DNA of 64,000 bases from Candidatus Omnitrophota bacterium (GTDB lineage Bacteria; Omnitrophota; Gorgyraeia; Gygaellales; JAQTUX01). This document shows, one piece after another, positions 34,892-42,473 of the stretch. Position numbers and translations under genes: made by a program. The stretch's first letter is position 1. Every line of letters starts with the position of its first letter. The stretch lies in assembly GCA_028707125.1 (NCBI GenBank), contig JAQTUX010000001.1, positions 430,807 to 494,806 of the forward strand, in the 5' to 3' direction. A model generated the notes under the pieces. It made no database searches, had not been told where the DNA came from, and saw only the letters and a list, made by a program, of their open reading frames with translations.

Positions 34892-36295
34892 ATGTCCATC
34901 CAAATCTACAATTCTCTCACAAGAAAGAAGGAAGAATTTAAGCCTCTGAAAGATAAGCAGGTGAAGATGTACGTGTGCGGCCCCACGGTTTACGATGAGC
35001 CGCACATAGGCCATGCGCGCAGCGCCTACATATTTGACGTGGTCAGGCGCTACCTGAAATACCGCGGTTACAAGGTGAAGTTCGTGCGCAACGTCACCGA
35101 TGTCGACGACAAGATCATTGACAAGGCAAGGAAGGAATGCGAGGGCGAAGATTTGAACGCCGCCACAAAGAAGGTTGCCGAAAAATATCTCAAGGCATAT
35201 CATGACGCACTGGAGAATTTAGGCATAGATAACAATGACATTGTTGAGCCCAAGGCAAGCGAATATATCCCCAAAATGGTTAAGTTTATAGAAGGACTCA
35301 TAAAGAAGGGCGCTGCCTATCAGTCAGGCGGCGATGTTTATTTTGATATAAAGCTGGCAAAGGATTACGGAAAGCTGTCTAATCAATCCCTGGATAAAAT
35401 GGAGGCAGGCGCGCGCGTTGCCGTGGGCGAGAGTAAGAAGGACCCGCTTGATTTCGCGCTGTGGAAGGCGGCAAAAGAAGGCGAGCCGTCGTGGAAGTCG
35501 CCGTGGGGGCCTGGCAGGCCGGGCTGGCATATAGAATGCTCGGTAATGAGTTCGGATATTCTGGGGGATGAATTTGACATTCACGGCGGAGGGCTGGACC
35601 TGATATTCCCTCACCATGAGAACGAGAAGGCGCAGTCCGAAGGCGCGGGCAAGAAATTCGCGAAATACTGGATGCACCACGGATTACTGACGATTAACAG
35701 CCAGAAGATGTCCAAGTCGCTGGGGAATTTTGTCACGGTGACTGATTTTCTCGTCAGACACAAGAACGCGGACCTGTTGAAACTGCTGTTTCTCTCGGCG
35801 CACTACTCCTCGCCTGTTGATTACACGGATGAGAAGATTGCCGAGGCAAAAGAGGCGCTGGAGCGCATCCTGATATTTATGGATAAGGCAAGGAAGATCA
35901 GGGGGAAAATATCTCTTTCAGCAAATGATAAATTCAAAGAGATTGATGAGGTAAAAGATAAATTTACTAAAAGTATGGACGATGATTTTAATACACCCCA
36001 AGCATTATCTTATATATTTGAGTTAATATCATTTGGGAATAAAAATACTGATAATTCCAAGATCGTTCTGAGCGTAAGAGATGCAGTTACTACTTTGAAA
36101 AATGTATTGGGGCTTACTATTAAGGAACATATTTTCTTACCCGGAGATAAGATTCAACAAATGATAGAAGAAAGAAACGAGGCAAGAAAGAAAAAAGATT
36201 TTGCTCTTTCAGACAAAATTAGGCAAGAATTGGAGCAGTTGGGCATTGTGCTTGAGGATACCAAGGACGGCACGACCTGGCGGAGAAAGCTGTAA
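34892..36295 (+). CDS. cysS: Cysteinyl-tRNA synthetase, 3' third AT-rich
   Basis: Charges tRNA-Cys (467 aa). Class I core with zinc-binding Cys in YVCGPTVYDEPHIGHARSAY (contains the HIGH box), WHIECSVMS and HGGGLDLIFPHHENE for the other zinc ligands, and KMSKSLGNF. The C-terminal DALR/anticodon region ends DTKDGTTWRRKL as expected. Codon use changes sharply from about 35920 to 36240: the anticodon-side region is AT-rich with many AAA, ATA and TTA codons, unlike the first two thirds. The gene therefore looks mosaic. No separate Shine-Dalgarno is visible outside the preceding hairpin. Confidence 0.95.
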   Translation: MSIQIYNSLTRKKEEFKPLKDKQVKMYVCGPTVYDEPHIGHARSAYIFDVVRRYLKYRGYKVKFVRNVTDVDDKIIDKARKECEGEDLNAATKKVAEKYLKAYHDALENLGIDNNDIVEPKASEYIPKMVKFIEGLIKKGAAYQSGGDVYFDIKLAKDYGKLSNQSLDKMEAGARVAVGESKKDPLDFALWKAAKEGEPSWKSPWGPGRPGWHIECSVMSSDILGDEFDIHGGGLDLIFPHHENEKAQSEGAGKKFAKYWMHHGLLTINSQKMSKSLGNFVTVTDFLVRHKNADLLKLLFLSAHYSSPVDYTDEKIAEAKEALERILIFMDKARKIRGKISLSANDKFKEIDEVKDKFTKSMDDDFNTPQALSYIFELISFGNKNTDNSKIVLSVRDAVTTLKNVLGLTIKEHIFLPGDKIQQMIEERNEARKKKDFALSDKIRQELEQLGIVLEDTKDGTTWRRKL

Positions 36296-36302
36296 CAATT
36301 TC

Positions 36303-36458
36303 TGCGTCTGGCTTGTCTGTGTTGCGCGGCAGCGGGTCCTGTCTTTGGACAGCCCCACCCCGTGCTCATTACTTAACGCTACAGGCGTGAACTCCGCGCG
36401 GGGCGGGGCGCCCCGTCCAAAGCCACCCGCTGAGACAATCACAGCCAAGCCAGACGCA
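36303..36458. repeat. GC-rich intergenic hairpin element of about 156 bases
   Basis: Nested pairing arms: TGCGTCTGGCTTG (36303-36315) with CAAGCCAGACGCA (36446-36458); CAGCGGGT (36330) with ACCCGCTG (36425); CTTTGGAC (36343) with GTCCAAAG (36415); GCCCCACCCCG (36352) with CGGGGCGGGGC (36399, one mismatch). The 36-base tip holds ACGC/GCGT. It begins 7 bases after the cysS stop and sits at the border of an AT-rich patch. It could be a structured RNA, a strong terminator without a T-run, or a non-autonomous mobile element. Bases 36459-36505 hold nothing else I recognise. Confidence 0.75.
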
Positions 36459-36505
36459 AAGGCGAGCGAGAAAGGCGGCGGGTAGAGATCTACAATTAAA
36501 AAAAT

Positions 36506-36760
36506 ATGTCAAAAATATCAGATTTTATTCAAGGAGTTAAAAAACATTGGATTTACTATGTTATTGTGCTTATTGTCCTAGTAGTAATTAATATTGGGAA
36601 CTTTCTTGAGGGCGTAGATAAAATCCGTTCGTTTTTTAACAAAAATCGGCATACCCCGCAAGAACAAAGCAGTGGCAGGCCAGGAGTATCTTCAAAGATA
36701 TATGTGGGTAGGGATTTAAATGTGCGTGGCGGTATATATATGAATAGCGGGACTGAATAG
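36506..36760 (+). CDS. Small single-helix membrane protein, unknown
   Basis: An 84-aa protein, not recognised. A membrane helix at about 17-33 (YYVIVLIVLVVINIGNF), then a charged stretch and a C-terminal GRDLNVRGGIYM that resembles a short beta-strand motif. AT-rich codon use unlike neighbouring housekeeping genes. Between the GC-rich hairpin element and a cluster of REP-like repeats, so probably an accessory gene. No clear ribosome site. Confidence 0.55.
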   Translation: MSKISDFIQGVKKHWIYYVIVLIVLVVINIGNFLEGVDKIRSFFNKNRHTPQEQSSGRPGVSSKIYVGRDLNVRGGIYMNSGTE

Positions 36761-36761
36761 A

Positions 36762-36775
36762 GGGGACGGTTCTCT
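36762..36775 (+). repeat. REP-like motif copy 1
   Basis: GGGGACGGTTCTCT. Same 14-mer as at 36864, 37540 and 58356, and inverted (one change) at 59112, beside the Y1 transposase gene. Confidence 0.8.
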
Positions 36776-36810
36776 TTGATATTGGTTTCGCTAAGAAAAT
36801 ATTAGAAAGT

Positions 36811-36858
36811 TACCCCACACTTACGTGTGGGGAATGATACGCTAAGAATAGCCAAATG
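36811..36858. repeat. 48-bp palindrome-containing repeat, copy 1
   Basis: Starts with the perfect hairpin CCCCACAC-TTAC-GTGTGGGG and continues with a fixed tail (AATGATACG.TAAGAATAGCC). It recurs at 37895-37942 with two differences. It lies between REP-like copies 1 and 2. Probably a second family of short mobile palindromes. Confidence 0.8.
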
Positions 36859-36863
36859 TAAGT

Positions 36864-36934
36864 GGGGACGGTTCTCTGGAATATTAGTTGTTAGCGCGTA
36901 ATAGGTTATGGCACCTCGATTATAAATGCGAAGG
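36864..36934 (+). repeat. REP-like motif copy 2 plus conserved leader module, copy 1
   Basis: Begins with GGGGACGGTTCTCT and runs on through ATATTAGTT, TTATGGCACCTCGATTATAA and ATGCGA. The whole 70-base module recurs at 37540-37607 with small gaps. Each copy ends shortly before the start of an AT-rich membrane-protein gene, so the module may hold their promoter or translation signals. Confidence 0.75.
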
Positions 36935-36942
36935 GATAACAG

Positions 36943-37518
36943 ATGAGAAGTTTTCTTATTACATTTATTAGTACAATAGCCGCTATCATTACTGTATATG
37001 CTAGTTGGAATGCTATTAAGTATAGTTTGATAATTATTCCAAACAATCTCACTATTAATAATAGCGAATGGAATGAGATATACCACTTAATGTTAACCAA
37101 CAATAAAGATTATCCTTTATTTGCAATACAGATTCATATTACCTGTGAAGATAATACTTTTGATGTTGACAATATTGAACTTATAGGTAAACAAGAAGGT
37201 GATGAGGTGCTTAATCTGGGAGATAAAGATAACTATTATACAGTTAACTATAATTTAGTGCAATTTACTGCTGTATCCAAGCCCGATAGAATTAAAACAA
37301 GAATCTTAAGAGTAAATAGCTTAGAACCGCATACTACTAAAAGACTCCCCATAAAGATTATTAGTAATCAAACGCAGAAAATGAGCACCATTAGAATTAA
37401 AATAGGCGAATTTTTTAAAACTCCCCAGAAAGTCACAGAGAAAAAGAACGAAGTAGCAATACCATTCGTATTAAATAAAGAGAAATTGTGGATGCGTTTG
37501 TCACTTGATAAAAAATAG
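36943..37518 (+). CDS. Membrane-anchored protein of unknown function, AT-rich
   Basis: A 191-aa protein, not recognised. One N-terminal membrane helix (LITFISTIAAIITVYASW, about 5-22), the rest a predicted beta-rich extracytoplasmic or cytoplasmic domain with a strand-like pattern (EIYHLMLTNNKDYPLFAIQI, RLPIKIISN, STIRIKIGEFF). Strongly AT-rich, unlike the surrounding genome, which suggests acquisition. Preceded by the repeated leader module. Start ATG follows AAGGG-ATAAC at 8 bases. Confidence 0.6.
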   Translation: MRSFLITFISTIAAIITVYASWNAIKYSLIIIPNNLTINNSEWNEIYHLMLTNNKDYPLFAIQIHITCEDNTFDVDNIELIGKQEGDEVLNLGDKDNYYTVNYNLVQFTAVSKPDRIKTRILRVNSLEPHTTKRLPIKIISNQTQKMSTIRIKIGEFFKTPQKVTEKKNEVAIPFVLNKEKLWMRLSLDKK

Positions 37519-37539
37519 GAAATAGTGATAGGAAATAGC

Positions 37540-37607
37540 GGGGACGGTTCTCTGGGATATTAGTTAGCGTAATAAGTTATGACACCTCGATTATAAATGC
37601 GAGGAGG
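37540..37607 (+). repeat. REP-like motif copy 3 plus conserved leader module, copy 2
   Basis: GGGGACGGTTCTCT at 37540-37553, then the same module as at 36864 (CACCTCGATTATAAATGCGA shared exactly) with about five bases missing. It stands about 30 bases before the next small membrane gene. Confidence 0.75.
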
Positions 37608-37636
37608 CATTATCCGATAACAAAGGAGAGAGGGAT

Positions 37637-37858
37637 ATGGACAGAGAGACGAAGAACATAGTGGGTTTACTGGTCAATCTGGCTATACCAGGGATTGGAA
37701 CAATTATTTGGGGTGATAGCAATAAGGGGGTAACGCAGTTAGTCCTGTGGTTGGTAGGGGTATTTTTATCCTTTGTTATTATCGGTATTCCTTTAGTTTT
37801 TGGTGTTTGGGTTTGGGCTTTAGCAATGGGAATAAAGAGGATGTCCAAAAATAAATAA
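37637..37858 (+). CDS. Two-helix small membrane protein (TM2-like)
   Basis: A 73-aa protein with two membrane helices (GLLVNLAIPGIGTIIW, then VLWLVGVFLSFVIIGIPLVF with a third hydrophobic run VWVWALAMGI). The pattern of a glycine/proline-rich first helix, a short polar turn (GDSNKG) and a long second helix resembles TM2-domain proteins. Function unknown. Ribosome site GGAGAGAGGG upstream is good. AT-rich patch member. Confidence 0.6.
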   Translation: MDRETKNIVGLLVNLAIPGIGTIIWGDSNKGVTQLVLWLVGVFLSFVIIGIPLVFGVWVWALAMGIKRMSKNK

Positions 37859-37894
37859 TGAATACTGGCGGCGGGGCGCTTTTAGGCTGGAGGG

Positions 37895-37942
37895 TACCCC
37901 ACACTTACGTGTGGGGAATGATACGATAAGAATAGCCAGATG
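37895..37942. repeat. 48-bp palindrome-containing repeat, copy 2
   Basis: Same sequence as 36811-36858 apart from two bases. It is followed at 37946-37967 by a related hairpin, CTACACAC-GTAA-GTGTGTAG, whose core is the complement of the first one. Confidence 0.8.
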
Positions 37943-37986
37943 ATTCTACACACGTAAGTGTGTAGAGGAAAAAAGGAGGGGGTGCG

Positions 37987-38532
37987 ATGCGCAAGGTAGT
38001 AGTCTTAGGAATTATAGCAATATTCGTGGTATTCTTGGGGACTGCCCTATGCCAGGACATAGCGGGCAGGTGGTACGCGGGCGCGGCGGCAACTTATGTT
38101 CAGCCGGAAGACGCGGAATTCAAGGAAAAGCTGACGGGTTTAGGCAGGATATTTGTGGGCAAAGGAATAAATAACAATCTTTCCGCGGAGCTTGAGGCGG
38201 ATAGTTTCAGGATGAAATCAAAAACCGGCTCTAAGGTAAGGGTGAGCTCGGTCCTGGCCAGCCTGGAATTAAGGAAGAAGTTTGGAGTGATCTACCCTTA
38301 CGCGCTGGCCGGATTGGGCTGGTCATTCTTCAGTTTTGACGGTATGACGCCCGCGGAGACAAAGGACAAATCAAACTCTTACGCGTATAAACTTGGCGCT
38401 GGAGTAGAGTATTTCCTGAATAAGGACTGGGCGCTGAATTATGAAGCGGCGCATTTTTACACCGACACAGGTGACACTCATTCCGATGTTTGGAACTGGC
38501 AGCACAGCATAGGCATAAAATACTATTTTTAG
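37987..38532 (+). CDS. Small predicted outer-membrane beta-barrel protein
   Basis: A 181-aa protein. Signal peptide at 1-22 (VVLGIIAIFVVFLGTALC-QD), then alternating amphipathic strands: RWYAGAAATYVQ, LSAELEADSFRM, VSSVLASLELRKKF, YPYALAGLGWSFFSF and YKLGAGVEYFL. It ends in the C-terminal aromatic IGIKYYF that is typical for insertion by BamA. This is the OmpW/OMP_b-brl style eight-strand barrel. Base composition is back to the genome style. Strong AGGAGGGG site. Followed after 4 bases by tmk. Confidence 0.78.
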   Translation: MRKVVVLGIIAIFVVFLGTALCQDIAGRWYAGAAATYVQPEDAEFKEKLTGLGRIFVGKGINNNLSAELEADSFRMKSKTGSKVRVSSVLASLELRKKFGVIYPYALAGLGWSFFSFDGMTPAETKDKSNSYAYKLGAGVEYFLNKDWALNYEAAHFYTDTGDTHSDVWNWQHSIGIKYYF

Positions 38533-38536
38533 TGGT

Positions 38537-39169
38537 ATGAAGGGTATATTCGTCACATTCGAGGGCTCTGAGGGCTCCGGCAAGAGCACGCACTCTAAGA
38601 TGCTTTGTGATTATTTGAGGCGCGAGGGCCGCGAGGTGTTGTTTGCGCGCGAGCCGGGCTCGACGTTTGTGGGCGAGCAGATAAGGAAGGCCCTGCTCAG
38701 CGTGAGAAACAAGTCGATGTCTGCCAACTGTGAACTGATGCTTTATATGGCGGCGAGGGCGCAGATCGTGGATGAGCTGATCATCCCCGCTTTGAAAAAA
38801 GGCGCCGCGGTGGTCTGCGACAGGTTCCTTGATTCAACGCTTGCCTATCAGGGCTATGGGCTGGGAATGGATTTATCGGCGATCCGCCACATGGGCAAAC
38901 TGGTCACGCGCGGGATCAGGCCGGACATAACCTTTTTTCTTGATGTGGAGGTCAACGAAGGCCTTCGGCGCGCCGGCAGCGTAAAGGATAGGATAGAATT
39001 AAGGCCGCTTGCTTTTCACAGGAGAGTGAGGGCCGGCTATCTTAAGCTGGCAAAGGCCGAACCCGGCCGCGTCAAGGTGATCAAGGTCGACCACAATAAA
39101 GAGCAGACGCAAGAGGCGATAAGAAAACAGATAGACGATCTGATAAAGAAATGTCATTTAAGAACATAA
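38537..39169 (+). CDS. tmk: Thymidylate kinase
   Basis: Phosphorylates dTMP to dTDP (210 aa). P-loop FEGSEGSGKSTHSKM, the REPGST motif (usually REPGGT), VCDRFLDSTLAYQGYG, and lid region. First gene of tmk-holB-ricT-metG-tatD, an order conserved in Bacillus and many other phyla. Overlaps holB by 19 bases. Confidence 0.95.
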   Translation: MKGIFVTFEGSEGSGKSTHSKMLCDYLRREGREVLFAREPGSTFVGEQIRKALLSVRNKSMSANCELMLYMAARAQIVDELIIPALKKGAAVVCDRFLDSTLAYQGYGLGMDLSAIRHMGKLVTRGIRPDITFFLDVEVNEGLRRAGSVKDRIELRPLAFHRRVRAGYLKLAKAEPGRVKVIKVDHNKEQTQEAIRKQIDDLIKKCHLRT

Positions 39170-40116
39170 TTGGACAGCCGCGGGCAATAGCGCTCATCAA
39201 GTCGCAATTAAAAGAGGGCACGCTTAAGGGCTCGTATCTGTTCTGCGGCCCGTCCGGCATAGGCAAGACATTGACCGCGCTGGCCCTGGCAAAGGCGCTT
39301 AACTGCCAGGAGCAGGGCGATGATTCTTGCGGCGCCTGCCCTTCCTGCAGGAAGATAGACGGCCTTAATCATCCCGATGTTTTCCTGATAGAGAAGAAGG
39401 AAGGCGACTCGCAGATAAAGGTGGATGACATACGCCTGATGCTGGAAAGGATCGCCTTAAGGCCGTTTGAGGCAAAATGGAAGGTGTTTATTATCAGGGA
39501 CGCGCAATACCTGAGTTTAGAGAGCGCCAACTGTCTGCTCAAGGCGCTGGAGGAGCCGCCGGATAATTCGCTGATCATACTCACCACGTCAAATTCCGCG
39601 GCGGTCATCCCCACGATCATCTCCAGGTGCAAGAAGGTTACCTTCGGCAGCCTGCCGCTTAAGGCGGTGGGGGATATCCTCTCGGAGAAGTATTCGCTGG
39701 AGGCGGACACGAGCCGATTTCTCGCCCAGTTCAGCGGGGGCTCTCCGGGTGAGGCGGCAAGGTTCAAGGATATGGATATGCTGGTCGTAAAGAACAGCAT
39801 AATAGACACCTTTTTGTTCGGCCTCTACCCCAAGGTGCCCTCGGCCGTATTTGACGACGAGAGAGAGGACCTGAGATTTACCCTGGCGGTGTTAGCCGCC
39901 TACCTTCGCGATCTATGGATGCTGAAGATCGGCCTCAACAGCCGCCTGATAAATGAAGACAGGGCGGACAACCTTGAGTCAATGAGCGGCAGGTACAGTT
40001 TTGAGGAGCTGGACGCTGCATTTAACGACCTGAGCCAGTTGTCCTACCTGGCCGAGAGAAACGTAAGCACGAAACTGATATTCAACTTTCTGAGGTTAAG
40101 ATTATGCAAGAGATAG
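39151..40116 (+). CDS. holB: DNA polymerase III delta' subunit
   Basis: Clamp-loader subunit (321 aa). AAA+ fold with Walker A GPSGIGKTLTALALAKAL, a four-cysteine zinc module inserted after it (CQEQGDDSCGACPSC), Walker B-like VFIIRDAQYLS (Asp-Ala rather than Asp-Glu-Ala), and sensor 1 with SRCKKVTFG as SRC motif. Keeping GKT and SRC, it could equally be a gamma/tau-like ATPase; size and the tmk neighbour support delta'. The C-terminal domain is helical and divergent. Overlaps tmk and ricT. Confidence 0.88.
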   Translation: MSFKNIIGQPRAIALIKSQLKEGTLKGSYLFCGPSGIGKTLTALALAKALNCQEQGDDSCGACPSCRKIDGLNHPDVFLIEKKEGDSQIKVDDIRLMLERIALRPFEAKWKVFIIRDAQYLSLESANCLLKALEEPPDNSLIILTTSNSAAVIPTIISRCKKVTFGSLPLKAVGDILSEKYSLEADTSRFLAQFSGGSPGEAARFKDMDMLVVKNSIIDTFLFGLYPKVPSAVFDDEREDLRFTLAVLAAYLRDLWMLKIGLNSRLINEDRADNLESMSGRYSFEELDAAFNDLSQLSYLAERNVSTKLIFNFLRLRLCKR

Positions 40117-40892
40117 TGCAGGTTAAATTAAGAGAGGCCGGGCAGTGCACTTATTTCTACAACAACGGCCTTGCCCTGAAACTGGGCGATATAGTCATTG
40201 TGGAGCAGGACAGGGGGCTTGATTACGGCCATATCGCCTGCGACGCGCAGGTTGCCGCGGAGCCGGAGAACAAGGACAATATCAAGAAGGTCCTGCGCGT
40301 GGCAACGGCTGATGACATAGAGAAGATCGCCGATAACCAGCTTCGGGCGGCCGAGGCGCGCAAGACCTGCGTAATAAAGATCGATCAGCACCGGCTTGAT
40401 ATGAAACTGGTTGACTGCGAATACGCCTTTGACCGCAGCAAGATAATCTTTTACTTCACCGCGGAGGAGAGGATAGATTTCCGGGAACTGGTCAAGGAGC
40501 TGGCAGGCATATTCAAGGTAAGGATAGAGTTGAGGCAGATAGGCGTCAGGGATGAGGCGCGGCTTTTAGGGGGGCTGGGCTCCTGCGGCAGGGAGCTTTG
40601 CTGCAAGACATTCCTCAAGGACTTTGTGCCGGTCACGATAAGGATGGCAAAGGACGAAGGCCTGCCGCTGAATCCGCCCAAGATCTCCGGGCTATGCGGA
40701 CGGCTGATGTGCTGCCTGGCCTATGAATATGATACCTACAAGGAATTCAGCCGCGGCATGCCCAGGGAGGGCGATAAGATCAGCACTCCCGAAGGCAAGG
40801 GCAAGGTCGTCTCGGTCAACATACTTAAACGCAAGGCGTACGTTGAATTGGAAGAAGGAAAACAAATAATCATAGATTATACGAAGAAATAA
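40104..40892 (+). CDS. ricT: PSP1 domain protein of the RicT/YaaT family
   Basis: A 262-aa protein. PSP1 domain with the conserved cysteine clusters GLGSCGRELCCKTFLKDF and KISGLCGRLMCCLAYE, the region that in Bacillus RicT helps hold iron-sulfur clusters in the RicAFT complex, which stimulates RNA processing by RNase Y. N-terminal VKLREAGQCTYFY and C-terminal KGKVVSVNILKRKAYVEL are also family-typical. No ricA or ricF is in the window, so the local role is uncertain. Stop overlaps the metG start (TAATG). Confidence 0.88.
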   Translation: MQEIVQVKLREAGQCTYFYNNGLALKLGDIVIVEQDRGLDYGHIACDAQVAAEPENKDNIKKVLRVATADDIEKIADNQLRAAEARKTCVIKIDQHRLDMKLVDCEYAFDRSKIIFYFTAEERIDFRELVKELAGIFKVRIELRQIGVRDEARLLGGLGSCGRELCCKTFLKDFVPVTIRMAKDEGLPLNPPKISGLCGRLMCCLAYEYDTYKEFSRGMPREGDKISTPEGKGKVVSVNILKRKAYVELEEGKQIIIDYTKK

Positions 40893-42370
40893 TGCCTGAA
40901 AAATTCTACATAACCACTCCGATCTATTACGTGAATGCCTCTCCGCACATAGGGCATTCCTATACGACGGTTGCCGCTGATACTATCGCGCGTTTTATGA
41001 GGGGCAGGATCGGCAAGGAGAACGTGCTCTTTCTTACCGGCACCGACGAGCACGGCCAGAAAGTGCAGCGCGCGGCGGAAGAGGCGGGCGTGGCCGTGCG
41101 GGAATTCACCGACAGGACATCCGGGAAATTCAGGGATCTCTGGCAGGCGCTGAACATCCAATACGACGATTTTATACGCACTACGGAACAAAGGCACATT
41201 GAGGCGGTGCAGAAGGTTTTAACCATGCTTTATGATAAGGGCGATATCTTTCAGTCAAAGTATGAGGGGCTCTACTGCACGCCCTGCGAGACATTCTGGA
41301 CAGGGACTCAAGCCGAGGACGGGCTCTGCCCTGACTGTAAGCGCAAGCTGGAAAGCATAAGCGAGACAAACTTCTTCTTTAATCTTTCTAAATATCAGGA
41401 AGCGCTTATGAAGCATATCGCCTCGCACCCGGGTTTTATCCGGCCCAGGATACGCGAGAACGAGGTGATGAGCTTTCTTGAGCATAACCGCTTGTCCGAC
41501 CTGTGCATATCGCGCCCCAAAGAGCGGCTGGGCTGGGGCATCCCGCTGCCGTTCAGCCCGGATCATGTTACCTATGTCTGGTTTGACGCGCTGATAAATT
41601 ACATCAGCGCGATCGGCTTCGCGCGGGACAGGAAGAAATTTGATAAATTCTGGCCGGCGGACATACACATCATGGCAAAGGACATACTCAGGCAGCACGC
41701 CATATACTGGCCGATAATGCTCATGGCCCTCGGCGAGAAGCTTCCCGAGGTAGTGTTCGCCCACGGCTGGTGGAAGATAGACGAGAAAAAGATGTCAAAG
41801 TCACTGGGCAACGTGGTTGACCCCTATGCCATGGTTGAGAAATACGGCGTAGAGGCCTACAGGTATTTCCTGCTCAGAGAGGTGCAGTTCGGCTTTGACG
41901 GCAACTTTTCCGAAGAGGCGCTGGTCAAGCGCGTCAACAGCGACCTTGCCAACGATCTGGGCAATCTCGCGCACAGGAGCGCCACGATGCTGGAGAAATA
42001 CTGCGCCGGAAAACTGCCGGAGAAAGGCGGAGCGTTCCCCGCTGATTTTGACAAGGCGCTGAAAGAACTGCCTGAGGCGGTAGAGGCGTTCATGCTGGAA
42101 TACAATTTCAGCGCCGCCCTTGAGAAGATATGGGGACTTATAAACAAGGCGAACAAATACATAGAAGACACAAAGCCCTGGGCCCTGGCAAAAGAAAAGA
42201 AGGACAAGGAGCTGTATCTGTTCTTGAACCTTCTGGTTGAGGTGATAAAGACAGTGGCCGCGGCCCTTGCCGCGCTTATGCCTCAGGCCTCGCAGAAGCT
42301 GTTGAAGCAGTTCTCGGCTCCAGAGATCAAAAAGGGCGAGCCCTTGTTTCCGAGAATAGAGACCAATTGA
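40892..42370 (+). CDS. metG: Methionyl-tRNA synthetase
   Basis: Charges tRNA-Met (492 aa). HIGH box in SPHIGHSYTTVAADTIARF, zinc knuckle with four cysteines (CTPCETFW and CPDCKRKLE), YVWFDALINYISAIGF, and KMSKSLGNVVDP. It lacks the C-terminal tRNA-binding (EMAP-II-like) domain carried by longer MetRS forms. The stop codon runs straight into quasi-palindrome 3. Confidence 0.96.
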   Translation: MPEKFYITTPIYYVNASPHIGHSYTTVAADTIARFMRGRIGKENVLFLTGTDEHGQKVQRAAEEAGVAVREFTDRTSGKFRDLWQALNIQYDDFIRTTEQRHIEAVQKVLTMLYDKGDIFQSKYEGLYCTPCETFWTGTQAEDGLCPDCKRKLESISETNFFFNLSKYQEALMKHIASHPGFIRPRIRENEVMSFLEHNRLSDLCISRPKERLGWGIPLPFSPDHVTYVWFDALINYISAIGFARDRKKFDKFWPADIHIMAKDILRQHAIYWPIMLMALGEKLPEVVFAHGWWKIDEKKMSKSLGNVVDPYAMVEKYGVEAYRYFLLREVQFGFDGNFSEEALVKRVNSDLANDLGNLAHRSATMLEKYCAGKLPEKGGAFPADFDKALKELPEAVEAFMLEYNFSAALEKIWGLINKANKYIEDTKPWALAKEKKDKELYLFLNLLVEVIKTVAAALAALMPQASQKLLKQFSAPEIKKGEPLFPRIETN

Positions 42371-42473
42371 AAGCGAAAAGCGCAAAGCGAAAAACGCAAA
42401 ACTAAAACGTAAAGTTCAAAACGTTTTAAACTTTAAACTTTGGTTTTACGCTTTGCGCTTTACATTTTACGCT
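42368..42473. repeat. Large intergenic quasi-palindrome 3 (AAAGCG-type units)
   Basis: Begins in the metG stop and ends at the base before the tatD ATG. Left half: AAAGCGAAAAGCGC, AAAGCGAAAAACGC, AAACTAAAACG, AAAGTTC. Right half: AAACTTTAAACTTT, GGTTTTACGCTTTGCGCTTT and ACATTTTACGCT, their mirror complement. Arms about 50 nt. The last 34 bases (42440-42473) are identical to the right end of quasi-palindrome 4 (47289-47322). With the ATG directly at the hairpin base there is no room for a free ribosome site. Confidence 0.88.

Noticed and set aside
36201-36485. A 94-codon + strand frame over the cysS end
   Set aside because: It is half out-of-frame cysS and half GC-rich hairpin; composition is explained by the paired arms.
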